A stretch of DNA of 64,000 bases from Hyphomicrobiales bacterium (GCA_002401155.1 NVSG01000001.1:620001-684000), one strand, 5' to 3'. Positions 1-8,720 are shown, counted from the first letter of the stretch. Notes: a model not told the origin generated them from the letters alone. Numbers and translations are program-made.

Positions 1-271
1 CGGGCGTTCTCAGGTCGACATGGACTGGCTCGCTGAACAAGCCGCCGAGATTGGAGCCAATACAAAAACTACGGACGAGATACGATCCGCCAACACAGCA
101 TTGGAAGCGTTGCAGATTGCAGAGAAGGCGGAACTTCCTCTGCCATCCCGCATAGCTCTGCTGGCCCGCAACACTGCTAAAACTGTTCTGCGAACCGCGC
201 CTGTCAGCGTAGAAATTCTGATCATTTCCCGTGATGGAAAAGTCCTCGCCCATACCGATTGGAGCGATTGA
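1..271 (+). CDS. cbiD: Cobalt-precorrin-5B C1-methyltransferase CbiD, C-terminal end only
   Basis: The open frame enters from the left edge (reading GRSQVDMDWL...) and stops at 271, so only about 89 C-terminal residues are present. The 'RSANTALEAL' block and the tail '...VEILIISRDGKVLAH' match the end of CbiD, which methylates C-1 of the corrin ring. In pathways that use CobF this step is done by an unrelated enzyme. The stop is followed after one base by cobK, so the two are probably co-transcribed. The identification rests on a short fragment, but the cobalamin context supports it. Confidence 0.8.
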   Translation, partial: GRSQVDMDWLAEQAAEIGANTKTTDEIRSANTALEALQIAEKAELPLPSRIALLARNTAKTVLRTAPVSVEILIISRDGKVLAHTDWSD

Positions 272-272
272 T

Positions 273-1004
273 ATGCCGCGATCCATTTTGATTTTAGGCG
301 GCACCCATGAAGCATTGAAGATAGCGGAACTGCTTTTCGCGGTGGGCGATTTTCGAGTTATCACATCACTCGCAGGTCGCGTAAAAAAGCCCAGAACACC
401 TGCCGGAGAGTTGCGCCTCGGCGGCTTTGGTGGTGTGGACGGTCTCGCAGAATATTTGAGAAATGAAGCAATCGATTTGCTGATCGATGCAACCCACCCT
501 TTTGCAGAAAACATAAGCAAGAATGCAGTTGCAGCTTGTGAGCAAACAAATGTTGAACGGCTGCATTTTCTTCGCCCTGAATGGAAAGCAAAACCTGAAG
601 ACCACTGGCTTTCAGTTCCCGGCCTCGACAAAGCGGTGGAGGCGCTGCCCGAAAACGCCACTGTGTTCTTAGCGCTTGGGAGCCAGCATCTGGCTCCATT
701 CTCAAAACGCAAAGACATTCGCTTCATCGCTCGTATGATTGAAAAACCCACGTCCGAATTCACCAATCTGGAAATCCTGATAGCCAAACCTTCAAACATT
801 CTGAAAGCAGAAATCGAGTTGTTGGAAACCAATCGCATCACCCACATCGTATGCCGCAACTCCGGCGGAACAGGCGCATGGCAAAAATTGTTGGCAGCAC
901 GGAAACTCCAATTGCCAGTCATCATGATCGAGCGCCCCACCCCACCAGCAGGCAAAACATTTTCCAGCGTGGATGCTCTAATTGCCAGCATCACTGGCAG
1001 CTAG
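273..1004 (+). CDS. cobK: Precorrin-6A reductase CobK
   Basis: NAD(P)H-dependent reductase that converts precorrin-6A to precorrin-6B (243 aa). The N-terminus 'RSILILGGTHEALKIAELL' is the nucleotide-binding start of the CobK/CbiJ family, and 'IDATHPFAENISKNAV' and the late 'VCRNSGG' block are family hallmarks. I chose the ATG at 273 because it places this GGT motif at the N-terminus and follows a GGAG at 261. An in-frame start at 231 would run far into cbiD. The 3' end overlaps the convergent cobM gene by 27 bp. Confidence 0.93.
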   Translation: MPRSILILGGTHEALKIAELLFAVGDFRVITSLAGRVKKPRTPAGELRLGGFGGVDGLAEYLRNEAIDLLIDATHPFAENISKNAVAACEQTNVERLHFLRPEWKAKPEDHWLSVPGLDKAVEALPENATVFLALGSQHLAPFSKRKDIRFIARMIEKPTSEFTNLEILIAKPSNILKAEIELLETNRITHIVCRNSGGTGAWQKLLAARKLQLPVIMIERPTPPAGKTFSSVDALIASITGS

Positions 1005-1772
1005 TTTCTTCGCCGTAATCTTATTGCGAAGCACGTGAGCAAACTGAGAATTATATAGATCAGAATCCCGATATTCAGCCTGCCCAAACACTGGCCCAAC
1101 CATGATCAGCGCGGTGCGTGTCAGCTTCGCTTTACGCACTTCATCTTTCATCCCGGCAAGAGTGGTGTGGATGTATAATTCATCCGGCCAAGTGGCCCGG
1201 TAGGCAATAACCACCGGGCAATCGTCCCCGTAATGCGGCTCCAGCGCCTTGCGGATATAGGCAAGATTGCGGATGGAAAGATGGATTGCCAGCGTCGCCC
1301 CGGAAGCACCGAGTATCTCAAGCGTCTCACGCTCAGGCATGGAAGATGCTTTCATATCCGTGCGGGTAATAATGATCGTTTGGGCAATTTCTGGCAGGGT
1401 AAGTTCAGTCGCAATTTTCGCAGCAGCCCCGGCGAAAGCTGGAACACCCGGAACCACTTCATAATCAATACCCAGCGCATCCAGTCGCCGCATTTGCTCA
1501 GCCACTGCTCCATAGATCGACGGATCACCTGAGTGTACACGCGCAACATTTTCACCGCGTTCATGGGCTTCTTTCATCGCTTCGATGATCTCGTCCAGAT
1601 GCATCGGCGCAGTATCGCGAACAATTGCATTGTCAGGCGCAGCCGCTACGATTTCCTCAGGTACCAACGAGCCAGCGTAAAGACATACGGGGCAAGCCTC
1701 AATCAGCTTAAGCCCACGCACAGTGATTAGGTCCGGCGCGCCGGGGCCCGCTCCGATAAAATATACAGTCAT
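978..1772 (-). CDS. cobM: Precorrin-4 C11-methyltransferase CobM
   Basis: SAM-dependent tetrapyrrole methylase (264 aa) that adds the C-11 methyl in corrin ring synthesis. It starts with the family motif 'VYFIGAGPGAPDLITVRG' (residues 3-20) and has the second SAM-binding block 'HSGDPSIYGA' in the middle. It is the last gene of the minus-strand operon that starts near 7541, and its start overlaps the end of the cbiG-cobJ fusion by 4 bp (ATGA type). It is convergent with cobK and their 3' ends overlap. Length is normal for CobM/CbiF. Confidence 0.94.
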   Translation of the reverse strand: MTVYFIGAGPGAPDLITVRGLKLIEACPVCLYAGSLVPEEIVAAAPDNAIVRDTAPMHLDEIIEAMKEAHERGENVARVHSGDPSIYGAVAEQMRRLDALGIDYEVVPGVPAFAGAAAKIATELTLPEIAQTIIITRTDMKASSMPERETLEILGASGATLAIHLSIRNLAYIRKALEPHYGDDCPVVIAYRATWPDELYIHTTLAGMKDEVRKAKLTRTALIMVGPVFGQAEYRDSDLYNSQFAHVLRNKITAKKLAASDAGN

Positions 1773-3589
1773 GCTTTTTCCACTATCTGAGGATTAATAT
1801 TTGTGCCGGTTTTTGCCGAATATCCACGCGGGGTATAAACCCAGTTTCGGCCATCGCCGGTCTTCACGCATCGCGTTTCTGAAGATCCGACAATCACCAC
1901 CGTGAGCATATCCACATCATCAATCAGCAATTCACTAAGAGGAACAACACGTAGTTTTTCCTGATCGCGGCCAAGATTGGTGGCAAGAATTACCGGTGTA
2001 TCCGCAGGCCGGTGCTTCAGCAAAATCTCCTTTGCATAGGCAAGTTGTGTGCGGCGGCGTTTTGAAACAGGATTATAAAAGGCAATCACAAAATCACCTT
2101 CCGCAGCTCCCTTGAGGCGCATCTGAATGGCTTCCCAAGGAGTCAATAAATCCGACAATGAGATGGTGCAAAAATCATGGCCCAATGGCGCACCAGCCCG
2201 TGACGCTGCGGCTTGCAAGGCAGATATTCCCGGCGAGACTTCGATGGCAATACGATTGGCGCCATCGCTCAAACCACCATGCGCCAACAATTCAAACACC
2301 AATGTCGCCATGGCATAAATCCCGGCGTCGCCCGAGCAAACGAGAGCCACATCCTTGCCGCTTCCTGCCAACTCCATGGCATGGCGCACCCGGTCTTCCT
2401 CTTTGCCAAGATCAAAGTCGTGGCGAATTTTTCCTGCGCTAATAGAGGAAATCAAATCAAGATAGAGAGAATAGCCAACCAGATCAGTAGCGTCCCCAAT
2501 CATCCGTGTAACCTCAGGCGAGCGCCAAGCATCTTGTCCCGGCCCGATACCAACAACAAACAATCGACCTCTGGAACGACCAATCTCATCGGCATTAATT
2601 GTTTTCGGCGAGCGAGAGACTGCCGCTGTTGCTCGTTTGGATTTGATCTTGGGAACGATAAGTTCGCAGCTCGAACCGCCACCGGCAAGCGCAGCTCCTT
2701 CGCTCACCCCGTGGCATCCAACTTCAGCAAAAACGATATCGGATGGGTTTTCCAATCGAGCGCTTTCTGCTTCAAGCGTCGCTGCCGGGAAGAAACGAGC
2801 TTCCACACCAAAGTGTTTTGCGGCAAGATGAAGGGCGGTTTCATCCGCCTTCAAATCAATGGAAGCAACACAGGCGATTGCCTTTGGTGACAGCCCATCC
2901 AATGCCCGTTCCGCGAGCGCAATCACTTCATCTCCATCGGCACCTCGTTCACAACCAAGACCCAGAACCAGTGTTTTGGGATGATAGATCAGTTCCAACT
3001 CGCCCGGTTCCCGCGCCTGATCCGTGACGCTCAATCTCACATTACCAGCATCATCAAATGGAATATTGGAATTCGTTAGCCACCCGGCATCACCTTCAAG
3101 TATCGCTGAACTACCGGCAACCAGAGCGGCCATTACAGCCTTGGCGTCTTGTGGATTTGCCAGCACCAAACCTTCAGGCGGTTGATCGAGCGCTATGTCG
3201 AATTTCAAATCTCCAGCAGTAGTAATCGCCGCTTTGGTTTGTAGGGTGTTCGCTATTTTTCGTGCAAGTTCATTGGCTCCATGATGCCCGCCGAGCAAAG
3301 GCACAACGCTGGAACCATCTTCGGCAATGGCAATCACCGGTGGTTCATTGTGCTTGTCATCAAGCAACGGAGCCAGAATACGGATCAATGCACCACTGGC
3401 CATAATCGCGATGATTGGACTACCCGTACGAAACAGGTTTTGGATGTGTGATTTCACATCGCCAAACTGAAAATCGGCTTGTATGGAACGTTTTGAATAG
3501 CCATCCACAGTCCCCTCAATTACTGATTTAATCGACGAGGCCAGTTCAAATGTCTGGTCCGACAAAATTACGATATGCGGTTGTGTCAT
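1769..3589 (-). CDS. cobJ: CbiG-CobJ fusion: precorrin-5A hydrolase domain plus precorrin-3B C17-methyltransferase
   Basis: Two-enzyme fusion of 606 aa. Residues 1-330 are a complete CbiG: an N-terminal domain with 'ASGALIRILAPLL' and 'GGHHGANELARKIA' (about 64-113), a middle linker, and a C-terminal domain with 'LVLGLGCERGADG' and 'CVASIDLKADE' (207-250). Residues 341-600 are CobJ/CbiH, with 'LFVVGIGPG' at 343 and 'CSGDAGIYA' at 418. CobJ performs the ring-contracting C-17 methylation; CbiG opens the lactone and removes the C-20 fragment in the oxygen-independent route. I chose the ATG at 3589 because it overlaps the cobI stop (ATGA); a start at 3625 would add 12 residues inside cobI. Confidence 0.92.
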   Translation of the reverse strand: MTQPHIVILSDQTFELASSIKSVIEGTVDGYSKRSIQADFQFGDVKSHIQNLFRTGSPIIAIMASGALIRILAPLLDDKHNEPPVIAIAEDGSSVVPLLGGHHGANELARKIANTLQTKAAITTAGDLKFDIALDQPPEGLVLANPQDAKAVMAALVAGSSAILEGDAGWLTNSNIPFDDAGNVRLSVTDQAREPGELELIYHPKTLVLGLGCERGADGDEVIALAERALDGLSPKAIACVASIDLKADETALHLAAKHFGVEARFFPAATLEAESARLENPSDIVFAEVGCHGVSEGAALAGGGSSCELIVPKIKSKRATAAVSRSPKTINADEIGRSRGRLFVVGIGPGQDAWRSPEVTRMIGDATDLVGYSLYLDLISSISAGKIRHDFDLGKEEDRVRHAMELAGSGKDVALVCSGDAGIYAMATLVFELLAHGGLSDGANRIAIEVSPGISALQAAASRAGAPLGHDFCTISLSDLLTPWEAIQMRLKGAAEGDFVIAFYNPVSKRRRTQLAYAKEILLKHRPADTPVILATNLGRDQEKLRVVPLSELLIDDVDMLTVVIVGSSETRCVKTGDGRNWVYTPRGYSAKTGTNINPQIVEKA

Positions 3590-4320
3590 TGCTTTTGAAT
3601 TCCCATGCCAAGGTCGGAAATCCAATTCTCCGCTCCCTTGTAAATCAAGATTATTGAAAAATACGGTGCCCGGTCATCTTCAACTTCGCTAAGCGGCATG
3701 ACCTTTTGATTATCCAGCGTCACCCGTTCCAGATAGCCTGCGGATGCAGTAAGGCCAGCCTTTTCAATCAGGTTTTTTACTCGCACAAAATGCCGTCCAA
3801 GTTTGATAAAGGCTATCGCATCACTACTCGCAAGTTTGGACGCAATCGCATCATCATCTAAAGGAGCAGGAATGACGGTAAGAACATCATTGCGCGCAGC
3901 AAGCGGACGGGCAAGTGCCGCTGCCGCGGCCATAAGGGATGAAACACCGGGTACGATTTCAATTTCATAATTCCCGGCAAGACGCTCAAACAGATACATG
4001 AACGAGCCGTAGAAAAACGGATCGCCCTCACAAAGAACAGCCACGTCTCGTCCATCATCCAGATGGATAGCAATCTCTTTCGCGGCAGCGTCATAGACAG
4101 ATTTCGCCGGAAAGCGATCAACCCGCATGGGGATAATGATCGGGATTTCGATTTGCTTTTCATCCAGAAACTCAGCCACAATCGAACGCGCAAAACTTGG
4201 CCCGTCATCGGGCGCAGGAAAAGCCACCACCGGGCTTGCTTGTAACAATCGTAGCGCTTTTAGAGTCAACAATTCAGGATCGCCAGGACCGAGACCAAGG
4301 CCATATAATTTTCCGGTCAT
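3586..4320 (-). CDS. cobI: Precorrin-2 C20-methyltransferase CobI
   Basis: SAM-dependent methylase (244 aa) that methylates C-20 of precorrin-2, the first step committed to corrin. 'LYGLGLGPGDPELLTLKA' (residues 5-22) is the family N-terminus and 'LCEGDPFFYGS' is the second substrate-binding block. Four-base ATGA overlaps link it to cobL upstream and to the cbiG-cobJ fusion downstream, which indicates translational coupling. Family length is normal. Sequence alone does not separate CobI (metal-free substrate) from CbiL (cobalt substrate); I use CobI because cobN is encoded nearby. Confidence 0.92.
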   Translation of the reverse strand: MTGKLYGLGLGPGDPELLTLKALRLLQASPVVAFPAPDDGPSFARSIVAEFLDEKQIEIPIIIPMRVDRFPAKSVYDAAAKEIAIHLDDGRDVAVLCEGDPFFYGSFMYLFERLAGNYEIEIVPGVSSLMAAAAALARPLAARNDVLTVIPAPLDDDAIASKLASSDAIAFIKLGRHFVRVKNLIEKAGLTASAGYLERVTLDNQKVMPLSEVEDDRAPYFSIILIYKGAENWISDLGMGIQKQ

Positions 4321-5534
4321 GTGCTTGCCTCATAAGGTTTTGTCACCTGCCACTGGGTCACTTGCATCAGCGGTTTCCATGCATGCAGGCCACCAATCGG
4401 ACCAAGCCGCGACACAGCGATGCGAACAAGTTCGCCGCCATGGGTCTTTTGAAGATCGTGCAATCTTGCCTCCCCTTCAATCGTCACCACATTAGCCACC
4501 AAACGCCCGCCAGGACGAAGCGCCTTCCAAGCATGATCACACAAAGCAGTGTTTGTGATGCCGCCGCCAACAAACACCGCATCGGGTGTCCCATCGGGTA
4601 AATTTTGCGGAGCCAGACCATGAATAATCTTGATATCAGACACGCCAAATTTCTCAGCATTTTGTGCAATCATCGTCACGCGTTTATCGGAGGATTCAAT
4701 CGCAATAGCCCGCGCACCCTTAGCCGCCCGCATCCATTCAATCGCAACGGAACCGCAACCAGCACCGATATCCCAAAGCAATGCACCGGAATATGGGTTC
4801 AATGCTGCAAGGGTTGCAGCACGAACTTCGCGTTTTGTAAGCTGCCCGTCATGGACAAATTCATCGTCGAGCAGGCCGGGAGTCTGCGCCTGCCAGATCG
4901 CGTTTTCACCAGCCACACAGCGAACAGCAATAGTATTTAGATCCGCGATATCATCCAAAGCAAAGTTAGCTGTCACACTCGTACGGATACGTTGCCGTTC
5001 ACCGCCAAGATGTTCCAACACGGTAATTTCGCTTTCACCAAATCCGCGTTCGCAAAGCCAATTCGCAACGATTGCCGGCGTCTTGCCATTTTCCGATAAA
5101 ATCATCCAGTTTGCATTGGGATATAAATGACGTGCAAGATTTGAAAGAGGCCTGCCGTGGAGAGTGATGGTTTCCGTTTTATCCAGCGACCAGCCCAGTT
5201 GAGCAGCAGCCATCGAGAACGCAGAAAGCGCAGGAACGATCATCATTTCATCGACGGAAAAATTCCGCCCAAGCGTGACACCAATACCAAACCACATGGG
5301 ATCGCCCGTTGCCAGAATACAAACGCGCTTACCGCGATAACTGGTGATATCGGCAATCGTATCACTGAGCGGCGTGCGCCATGTGAGCTTTTCACCCGGG
5401 AAATCCTGAACCATTTCCAGATGACGCTTGCCACCGATCAGAATTTCTGCAGTTTCGACCAGCTTACACGATGCGTTGGAAAGCCCCGAAAGGCCATCTT
5501 CGCCAATGCCAATTACGGAGAGCCAAAGCGTCAT
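4317..5534 (-). CDS. cobL: Precorrin-6Y C5,15-methyltransferase (decarboxylating) CobL
   Basis: Bifunctional methylase of 405 aa. The N-terminal half (about 1-200) is a CbiE-type C-5 methylase beginning 'WLSVIGIGEDGLSGL'. The C-terminal half is a CbiT-type C-15 methylase and decarboxylase with the SAM motif 'LLWDIGAGCGSVAIEW' at about 252-267. The fused form is the normal CobL of aerobic-type pathways. The product, precorrin-8X, goes to CobH, encoded immediately upstream with a 4-bp overlap. Confidence 0.95.
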   Translation of the reverse strand: MTLWLSVIGIGEDGLSGLSNASCKLVETAEILIGGKRHLEMVQDFPGEKLTWRTPLSDTIADITSYRGKRVCILATGDPMWFGIGVTLGRNFSVDEMMIVPALSAFSMAAAQLGWSLDKTETITLHGRPLSNLARHLYPNANWMILSENGKTPAIVANWLCERGFGESEITVLEHLGGERQRIRTSVTANFALDDIADLNTIAVRCVAGENAIWQAQTPGLLDDEFVHDGQLTKREVRAATLAALNPYSGALLWDIGAGCGSVAIEWMRAAKGARAIAIESSDKRVTMIAQNAEKFGVSDIKIIHGLAPQNLPDGTPDAVFVGGGITNTALCDHAWKALRPGGRLVANVVTIEGEARLHDLQKTHGGELVRIAVSRLGPIGGLHAWKPLMQVTQWQVTKPYEAST

Positions 5535-6169
5535 GTGCCCACCCCTTCCGCTATGCCATTGGCCAATCCGTTTAGCGCTGCAGATGCAATCGCGCTGCCA
5601 CCGCGCCGACCTTTAAGTGTGATGAATTCACAGCCACGAGAATTTTGCACCAGCTCTTCCTTGGATTCTGCAGCCCCCACAAACCCGACGGGAAAGCCCA
5701 AAATCAATGCAGGCCTAGGGGCACCTTCATCAAGCAATTCCAACAACCGAAAAAGCGCAGTTGGCGCATTGCCAATGACTACGATTGCACCAGCCAGCGC
5801 CTCGCCCCAAAGATCAACCCCGGCCGCAGAACGGGTATTGCCAATGTCCTTTGCAAGAGCGGGCGTTTGCGGATCATTCAAAGTGCAGATGGTTTCCACA
5901 TCTTTTGGCAGATGCCGCGCAATGATTCCCGCCTTCACCATTTCCACATCAGTGAAAATCTTGCAGCCATCGCCCAGCGCCTTACGCCCTGCTGCCACAG
6001 CATTTTCAGACCAGATCAGATCATCAACCGCATCCACCATGCCGCAAGCATGGATGATGCGAATGGCAATCGGGCGCATATCAATCGGCAAATCATCTAA
6101 CGCAGCCTCTTGCTCAACAATAGCAAAAGAGCGTCGATAAATTTCTTGTGGTTCGCGAATATAGTCCAC
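5531..6169 (-). CDS. cobH: Precorrin-8X methylmutase CobH
   Basis: Isomerase (212 aa) that moves the C-11 methyl to C-12 to form hydrogenobyrinate. The proton-shuttling histidine is in 'IRIIHACGMVD' (His-40), and 'VDVEMVKAGI'-type and 'GNAPTALFRLLEL' blocks typical of CobH/CbiC are present. The start lies 4 bp after the cbiX stop and the end overlaps cobL, placing it firmly in the minus-strand cob operon. Length is standard. Confidence 0.95.
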   Translation of the reverse strand: MDYIREPQEIYRRSFAIVEQEAALDDLPIDMRPIAIRIIHACGMVDAVDDLIWSENAVAAGRKALGDGCKIFTDVEMVKAGIIARHLPKDVETICTLNDPQTPALAKDIGNTRSAAGVDLWGEALAGAIVVIGNAPTALFRLLELLDEGAPRPALILGFPVGFVGAAESKEELVQNSRGCEFITLKGRRGGSAIASAALNGLANGIAEGVGT

Positions 6170-6173
6170 TGAC

Positions 6174-7292
6174 TTAGTGTTTTTTCATCGAATTTGGCCC
6201 CAGCGGATGGTCCGCATGGGGATAAGGATGGTGATGATGCCCATCATCGTGTGAATGATCGTGGCTATGATCATGGTCGTGTGAATGCCCGTGATCGTCT
6301 CCTTGGTCAGGCCCATGATCATGGAGTGGCGTCCATGGAAGCCCATGTTTTTCACAAAACTCCTGCTCCCGACATTTAGCATCACAATCGCCCTCGCACG
6401 GACAATCTTCCAGCCCGCCGCCAATGCCTTCCACATGATGGTGATGGCTCTCTTGCGCGATCCCCACCTGATCTTCAAAGCCCAAAACCTGCTCACGATA
6501 TTTGCACATCTGACAGTTCATATTCGGGCTGCCATCGTTGATTTCATTCACCCGTTCTTCAAATACATCAAGCACGAGTGGGTGATCATTGAGGTAATCA
6601 GCATTAACAAATTCAATTTCCGGATGCCGCTCGGCAACCGCATCCGCATAGGCATAAATGCGTTTAATTAACACGCCAGTGAAGAGGAAATAAGGAAAAA
6701 CCACGATACGTTTATAGCCAAGTTTAACAGCATGCTCGAGGCCCGGCTCCACTAGCGGAAAGGTCACACCGGAATAACAAGTCTCCGCCCAGCCAAAACC
6801 CATACCCTCCCAAAGCATGCGACAAACCTTCGTCACATTGGAATTGGCATCCGGGTCAGAAGCACCGCGCCCAACCACCATCAACAAGGTTTCTTCCAGT
6901 GGAACATCGCTCTCACAGCGGTCAATCGCTGCCTGAATACGCTCGCTTGCCGCCTTGATCATTTTCAAATCAACACCGAGATCGCGCCCGTAAATAACTT
7001 CCATCTCGGGATGTTGCGCCGCATAGGTATTGAGCACGGAAGGAATATCATTCTTGGCATGGCCACCGGCAAACAACATGCCCGGCACGGCCAGAACTTT
7101 AGTCACTCCCTGTTCGCGCAATTTATCAAGGCCAGCGTGAATGACCGGATTGCAAAATTCCAGATAGCCATACTCAACAGGCAAATGCGGAAAGCGTTTT
7201 TTCAAACCGCCCGCAACTTTAGAAAATTCTTTCGCAGCATTCTGATTGCGACTACCATGGCCGCAGACCATAATTCCAAGCTTCTCAGCCAT
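6174..7292 (-). CDS. cbiX: Sirohydrochlorin cobaltochelatase CbiX, long form with Cys and His-rich tail
   Basis: Class II chelatase (372 aa) expected to insert cobalt into sirohydrochlorin. Residues 1-250 hold two CbiX repeats; the metal-site histidines are H12 in 'CGHGSRNQ' and H78 in 'FAGGHAKNDIP'. Beyond them lies 'NMNCQMCKYRE' (Cys-260 and Cys-263), the type of motif that carries a 4Fe-4S cluster in long CbiX proteins. Further cysteines follow (297, 299, 303, 307, 313), then a tail of HDH/HSH repeats (about 324-361) suited to holding metal ions. An early cobalt chelatase sits oddly with the CobN late chelatase gene 3.4 kb away. It may feed a partly anaerobic route or another metal-tetrapyrrole. 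Confidence 0.85.
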   Translation of the reverse strand: MAEKLGIMVCGHGSRNQNAAKEFSKVAGGLKKRFPHLPVEYGYLEFCNPVIHAGLDKLREQGVTKVLAVPGMLFAGGHAKNDIPSVLNTYAAQHPEMEVIYGRDLGVDLKMIKAASERIQAAIDRCESDVPLEETLLMVVGRGASDPDANSNVTKVCRMLWEGMGFGWAETCYSGVTFPLVEPGLEHAVKLGYKRIVVFPYFLFTGVLIKRIYAYADAVAERHPEIEFVNADYLNDHPLVLDVFEERVNEINDGSPNMNCQMCKYREQVLGFEDQVGIAQESHHHHVEGIGGGLEDCPCEGDCDAKCREQEFCEKHGLPWTPLHDHGPDQGDDHGHSHDHDHSHDHSHDDGHHHHPYPHADHPLGPNSMKKH

Positions 7293-7307
7293 ATCAATCT
7301 CTCCGGA

Positions 7308-7541
7308 TTAAGTCGATTTAGGAAGGGGTTTTTCAACTGAGGTTTCTTCTTCAGCCTCTTCATCAACCTGCCCATCGTCGCTCTTGGTGCCAAGCACCGC
7401 AACGATCACACCGGCGGCAACAACCATGCCCCAGCCAAGCCAGTGACTGTGCCCGGCCAAATCACCCATATGCCCCACATGAGCAAAGCTAGGCATTACG
7501 CCAGCAAGCAGAAAAAACCCTGAAACAACAATACGAACCAT
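7308..7541 (-). CDS. Small membrane protein at the head of the cob operon (DUF6732-like)
   Basis: A 77-aa protein starting 'MVRIVVSGFFLLAG', which is a signal peptide or first membrane helix ending 'PSFA'. It continues with a short histidine-containing stretch 'HVGHMGDLAGHSHWLGWG', a second hydrophobic helix, and an acidic tail. The layout resembles small alphaproteobacterial proteins found next to cobalamin genes. I use the ATG at 7541 because the earlier in-frame start (7595) would place an 18-residue charged stretch before the signal peptide. It lies 15 bp upstream of cbiX and is probably the first gene of the operon. A role in cobalt handling is inferred from the histidines and position only. 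Confidence 0.6.
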   Translation of the reverse strand: MVRIVVSGFFLLAGVMPSFAHVGHMGDLAGHSHWLGWGMVVAAGVIVAVLGTKSDDGQVDEEAEEETSVEKPLPKST

Positions 7542-7854
7542 CTCAAAATCGCCTTTCGTTTTCAAACGGAGACAATGCCGGTAGTAAAAATTCAAATGTC
7601 TGAGAAATGTCTAAAGCGAAGAGCACCCACAATCACAGTCGCAGATTTCGCTTACTGACAGTAACGGACTAGATCCCCGATATGGGTCAATCTCACCGAA
7701 ATGTATCTCAGCCTCATTTTTTCCAAGGCACCATCAAAGTAAAATTACCCTAAACTTCCCACCAAATAAGGTCAAACAGATAACGACAGTTTTGGGTCAA
7801 AAATTCAACTAAACCCAATCGCATTTCCTGAGGTAGAAACTATCCAAATGGGGT
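7542..7854. other. Intergenic region upstream of the cobHLIJM operon
   Basis: About 310 bp between the small membrane protein gene and the TerB-like gene, both on the minus strand. I looked for a cobalamin riboswitch here and found no B12-box sequence, unlike the region at 17.06 kb. A TAAACCC/GGGTTTA inverted pair at about 7811-7858 with a T-rich stretch leftward could be a weak terminator for the TerB-like genes. The cob operon promoter is presumably here but I cannot point to it. Confidence 0.4.
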
Positions 7855-8289
7855 TTAGCTTTCTCCGCGCCCAGCCGCCAGAATATCCTCGGCAGTAAGA
7901 CCAAGAATATCGGCTGTTTTGCGAATGAGCTCAATCTCGTTCGCATCCAGATCATTATCGGATTTCGCGATTGAAAACATATGTACAAGCAGCGCGCGCT
8001 TGCGCTCAATATCCAGATTTTGAAACATATTAGCCGCGTCCTGCGGCGTTGTTTCATAGCCAAATTCCTTGAGGTAATTGATCACATCCGGAACATCTTC
8101 GTGCGGAATACCAAAGGCCCGATTGCAAATACGTTTGAAATTGTCCAGCTCTTCGGCCTTCAACTCACCATCGGCCAGCATCATACGCACCAGCAAAAGC
8201 AACTCCGAGGTCAGCTGAATATCACCAGCAACCATACGTACGGATTTATCCTGATCCAGCCAGTCTCGAATATTATCAATAATGCTCAT
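7855..8289 (-). CDS. TerB-like protein
   Basis: A soluble, mostly helical protein of 144 aa. It has the TerB-type arrangement of acidic helices with 'MLADGELKAEELDNFKRIC' and 'AKSDNDLDANEIELIRKTAD', two repeats in the style of a metal-binding DxxLxxxE helix-loop-helix. TerB-fold proteins occur in tellurite-resistance and envelope-stress gene sets, but solitary copies like this have no assigned function. Its start overlaps the stop of the preceding, similar gene by 4 bp, so the two are co-translated and could form a heteromer. Confidence 0.65.
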   Translation of the reverse strand: MSIIDNIRDWLDQDKSVRMVAGDIQLTSELLLLVRMMLADGELKAEELDNFKRICNRAFGIPHEDVPDVINYLKEFGYETTPQDAANMFQNLDIERKRALLVHMFSIAKSDNDLDANEIELIRKTADILGLTAEDILAAGRGES

Positions 8290-8720
8290 AATTGAGGCCT
8301 TTCGCCCGGCGTTTCCAGCAATTCTGCGGCCCGCTCTATCAAATTTCGCTCGTACTCATGCAGCTCCCCGTCGCAAAGAGCAAGGTGCCACATAGCCATG
8401 ACAATATCCTGACGTTCGTCCTCGTCACATCGATGCATGATGATTGAAGTGAATGGAAACAGACCGGCAGAATCCGAATGTTCGCTCATGGCAAGCGCAA
8501 TGGTTTTTTCTAATGCTGGAGGATTGATCCCAAATCGCGTGCGTAAAACGTTACGCAATTGCGTTTTCTCCACATCACGCACAATACCATCAATCGAAAC
8601 CATGCGGTAAAGCAAAGCAGCAATCGCCGTACTCTTTTCCTCGTCAGAATAGGGCTGATCGCCCTCCTGCCCCGAAGATAGTTTTTCCAGATATTCAATA
8701 ACCCGATTAAACATACGCAT
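8286..8720 (-). CDS. TerB-like protein, tandem partner
   Basis: A helical protein of about 144 aa that resembles its downstream neighbour. It has the same TerB-type pattern, 'MVSIDGIVRDVEKTQLRNVL' in the first half and 'LALCDGELHEYERNLIERAA' in the second. The start is uncertain: in-frame starts lie at 8735 (TTG), 8726, 8720 and 8714, and no good ribosome binding site separates them. I chose 8720. It is encoded back to back with a plus-strand membrane protein gene. The pair may come from gene duplication. Confidence 0.6.
   Translation of the reverse strand: MRMFNRVIEYLEKLSSGQEGDQPYSDEEKSTAIAALLYRMVSIDGIVRDVEKTQLRNVLRTRFGINPPALEKTIALAMSEHSDSAGLFPFTSIIMHRCDEDERQDIVMAMWHLALCDGELHEYERNLIERAAELLETPGERPQL

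Noticed and set aside
5157-6140. Plus-strand frame of 327 codons opposite cobL and cobH
   Set aside because: Antisense of two firmly identified cobalamin genes; low-complexity Ser/Pro/Ala composition.
7542-7854. Possible second cobalamin riboswitch
   Set aside because: No B12-box or CGCGACTGTAA-like core was found on either strand.
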